Positions 13,753-14,366 of a DNA stretch of 14,366 nucleotides are shown here, piece after piece (position 1 is the stretch's first letter; each line of letters starts with the position of its first letter). Made by a program: the position numbers and the translations under genes. The notes below the pieces were generated by a model. The model ran no database searches and was not told the origin of the DNA. It saw only the letters and a program-made list of their open reading frames with translations. Source of the stretch: an uncultured Chlorobiota bacterium (GTDB lineage Bacteria; Bacteroidota; Kapaibacteriia; OLB7); the NCBI GenBank assembly GCA_946481475.1, contig CAMLOB010000024.1, positions 1 to 14,366 of the forward strand. Reading direction: 5' to 3'.

Positions 13753-14366
13753 ATGCAGACAACGCCACGTCAGGTTCTCCCCTTCAACGAGCCGCATCCG
13801 CTGATCGGCATGGTTCACCTGCGACCCCTGCCCGGGACGCTCTACTTCGACGATTCGTTCGATGCGGTGATCGACGCAGCCCTGGCCGATGCCTGGCACT
13901 TGCAGCAGGCCGGATTCGACGGACTGATTGTCGAGAATTTCGGAGACGTTCCCTTCCGGAAGAACCGCGTGGAACCGCACACGGTGGCGGCAATGACGGT
14001 AGTGGTGCAGGAAATCCAGCGGGAGATCGAGCTGCCGATCGGCATAAACGTGCTGCGGAACGATCCCTTCGCAGCCATCGCCGTCGCCTCGGCAACGGGG
14101 GCGAACTTCATCCGGGTAAACGTGCTGACCGGTGTGATGGCGACCGATCAGGGACTGATCGAAGGTGAGGCGGCCGAGGTTTTTACGTATATGGAACGCA
14201 TTGCTCCGTGGGTCACGCTCTACGCCGACATCCACGTCAAACATGCCGCCCCGCTGGTGGAGCGACCGATTGTGGAAGTGGCGCAGGAGACGACCTACCG
14301 GGGAGGGGCCGACGGATTGATCGTCACCGGAACCCGAACCGGCGGAAGCATTGATGTGGAAGAATT
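13753..14366 (+). CDS. btpA: BtpA family protein, N-terminal part (runs off the right edge)
   Basis: The 204 complete codons from the ATG at 13753 give a TIM-barrel-like protein of the BtpA family. The family is named for a cyanobacterial thylakoid protein needed to stabilise photosystem I, but its members are widespread in non-phototrophic bacteria and archaea, where the role is unknown. Conserved segments seen are GMVHLRPLPGTLYF (19-32), GFDGLIVENFGDVPF (54-68), VAAMTVVVQEI (78-88), IGINVLRNDPFAAIAVASATG (about 97-117), FIRVNVLTGVMATDQG (119-134) and GADGLIVTGTRTGG (185-198). Full-length members are about 260-280 residues, so roughly a quarter is missing at the edge. Met20 is an alternative start but would cut into the barrel. 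No Shine-Dalgarno is seen before the ATG. No chlorophyll or photosystem genes are in view, so a photosynthetic role should not be assumed. Confidence 0.93.
   Translation, partial: MQTTPRQVLPFNEPHPLIGMVHLRPLPGTLYFDDSFDAVIDAALADAWHLQQAGFDGLIVENFGDVPFRKNRVEPHTVAAMTVVVQEIQREIELPIGINVLRNDPFAAIAVASATGANFIRVNVLTGVMATDQGLIEGEAAEVFTYMERIAPWVTLYADIHVKHAAPLVERPIVEVAQETTYRGGADGLIVTGTRTGGSIDVEE

Overview
The window is a GC-rich stretch (high-50s percent GC by eye) of what looks like a bacterial chromosome, dense with genes and with short intergenic gaps. Several features suggest the Bacteroidota/Chlorobiota/Ignavibacteriota (FCB) assemblage. These are a secreted FG-GAP/VCBS-repeat protein, an OmpA-family porin-like protein, a ferredoxin-dependent 2-oxoglutarate oxidoreductase with a fused gamma-alpha subunit, and promoter candidates of the TTG-N(17-23)-TAnnTTTG type known from Bacteroidota. 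Some genes have Shine-Dalgarno-like leaders (parB, ybaB) and others have none (korA, korB, btpA), a mixture compatible with that group. The phylum call is inference; no rRNA or other marker gene is present.

Layout, left to right. (1) 1-1321, minus: the N-terminal 440 residues of a secreted FG-GAP/VCBS protein, running off the left edge. (2) 1480-4404, minus: parA, parB, an unrecognised 169-residue protein and a hotdog-fold thioesterase, probably one transcription unit; the last two overlap by four bases (ATGA). (3) 4405-4712: about three copies of a 64-71 bp tandem repeat built on GATTGTC-type heptamers, lying between the Nudix gene and parA. (4) 4713-6025, minus: a UPF0173-type metallo-beta-lactamase-fold hydrolase and a Nudix hydrolase, again with an ATGA overlap. 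(5) 6220-8517, plus: two tandem paralogous GT9 (heptosyltransferase-like) glycosyltransferases. (6) 8593-9585, minus: an OmpA-family outer-membrane protein, convergent with the GT9 pair across a small perfect hairpin. (7) 9586-9941: no gene seen; inverted repeats only. (8) 9942-12902, minus: korA-korB. (9) 12903-13196: divergent regulatory region with three adjacent palindromes and promoter candidates for both directions. (10) 13197-13535, plus: ybaB/ebfC. (11) 13535-13661: two related large palindromes, one overlapping the ybaB stop codon and one with a 26-bp perfect stem. (12) 13753 to the right edge, plus: the first 204 residues of a BtpA-family protein.

The genes are mostly housekeeping: chromosome segregation (parAB, possibly the nucleoid protein YbaB), central carbon metabolism with low-potential electron transfer (korAB), envelope biogenesis (GT9 pair, OmpA protein) and small-molecule or acyl-thioester clean-up (Nudix, MBL hydrolase, thioesterase). 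I found no phage, insertion sequence, CRISPR array, toxin-antitoxin pair or defence cluster, and nothing that clearly forms a new multi-gene system. The least explained signals are non-coding: the two palindromes after ybaB, which differ from each other by compensatory changes in both arms; the heptamer-based tandem repeat ahead of parA; and the cluster of palindromes ahead of korA. The unrecognised protein coupled to the thioesterase is the only full-length gene without a family I can name.
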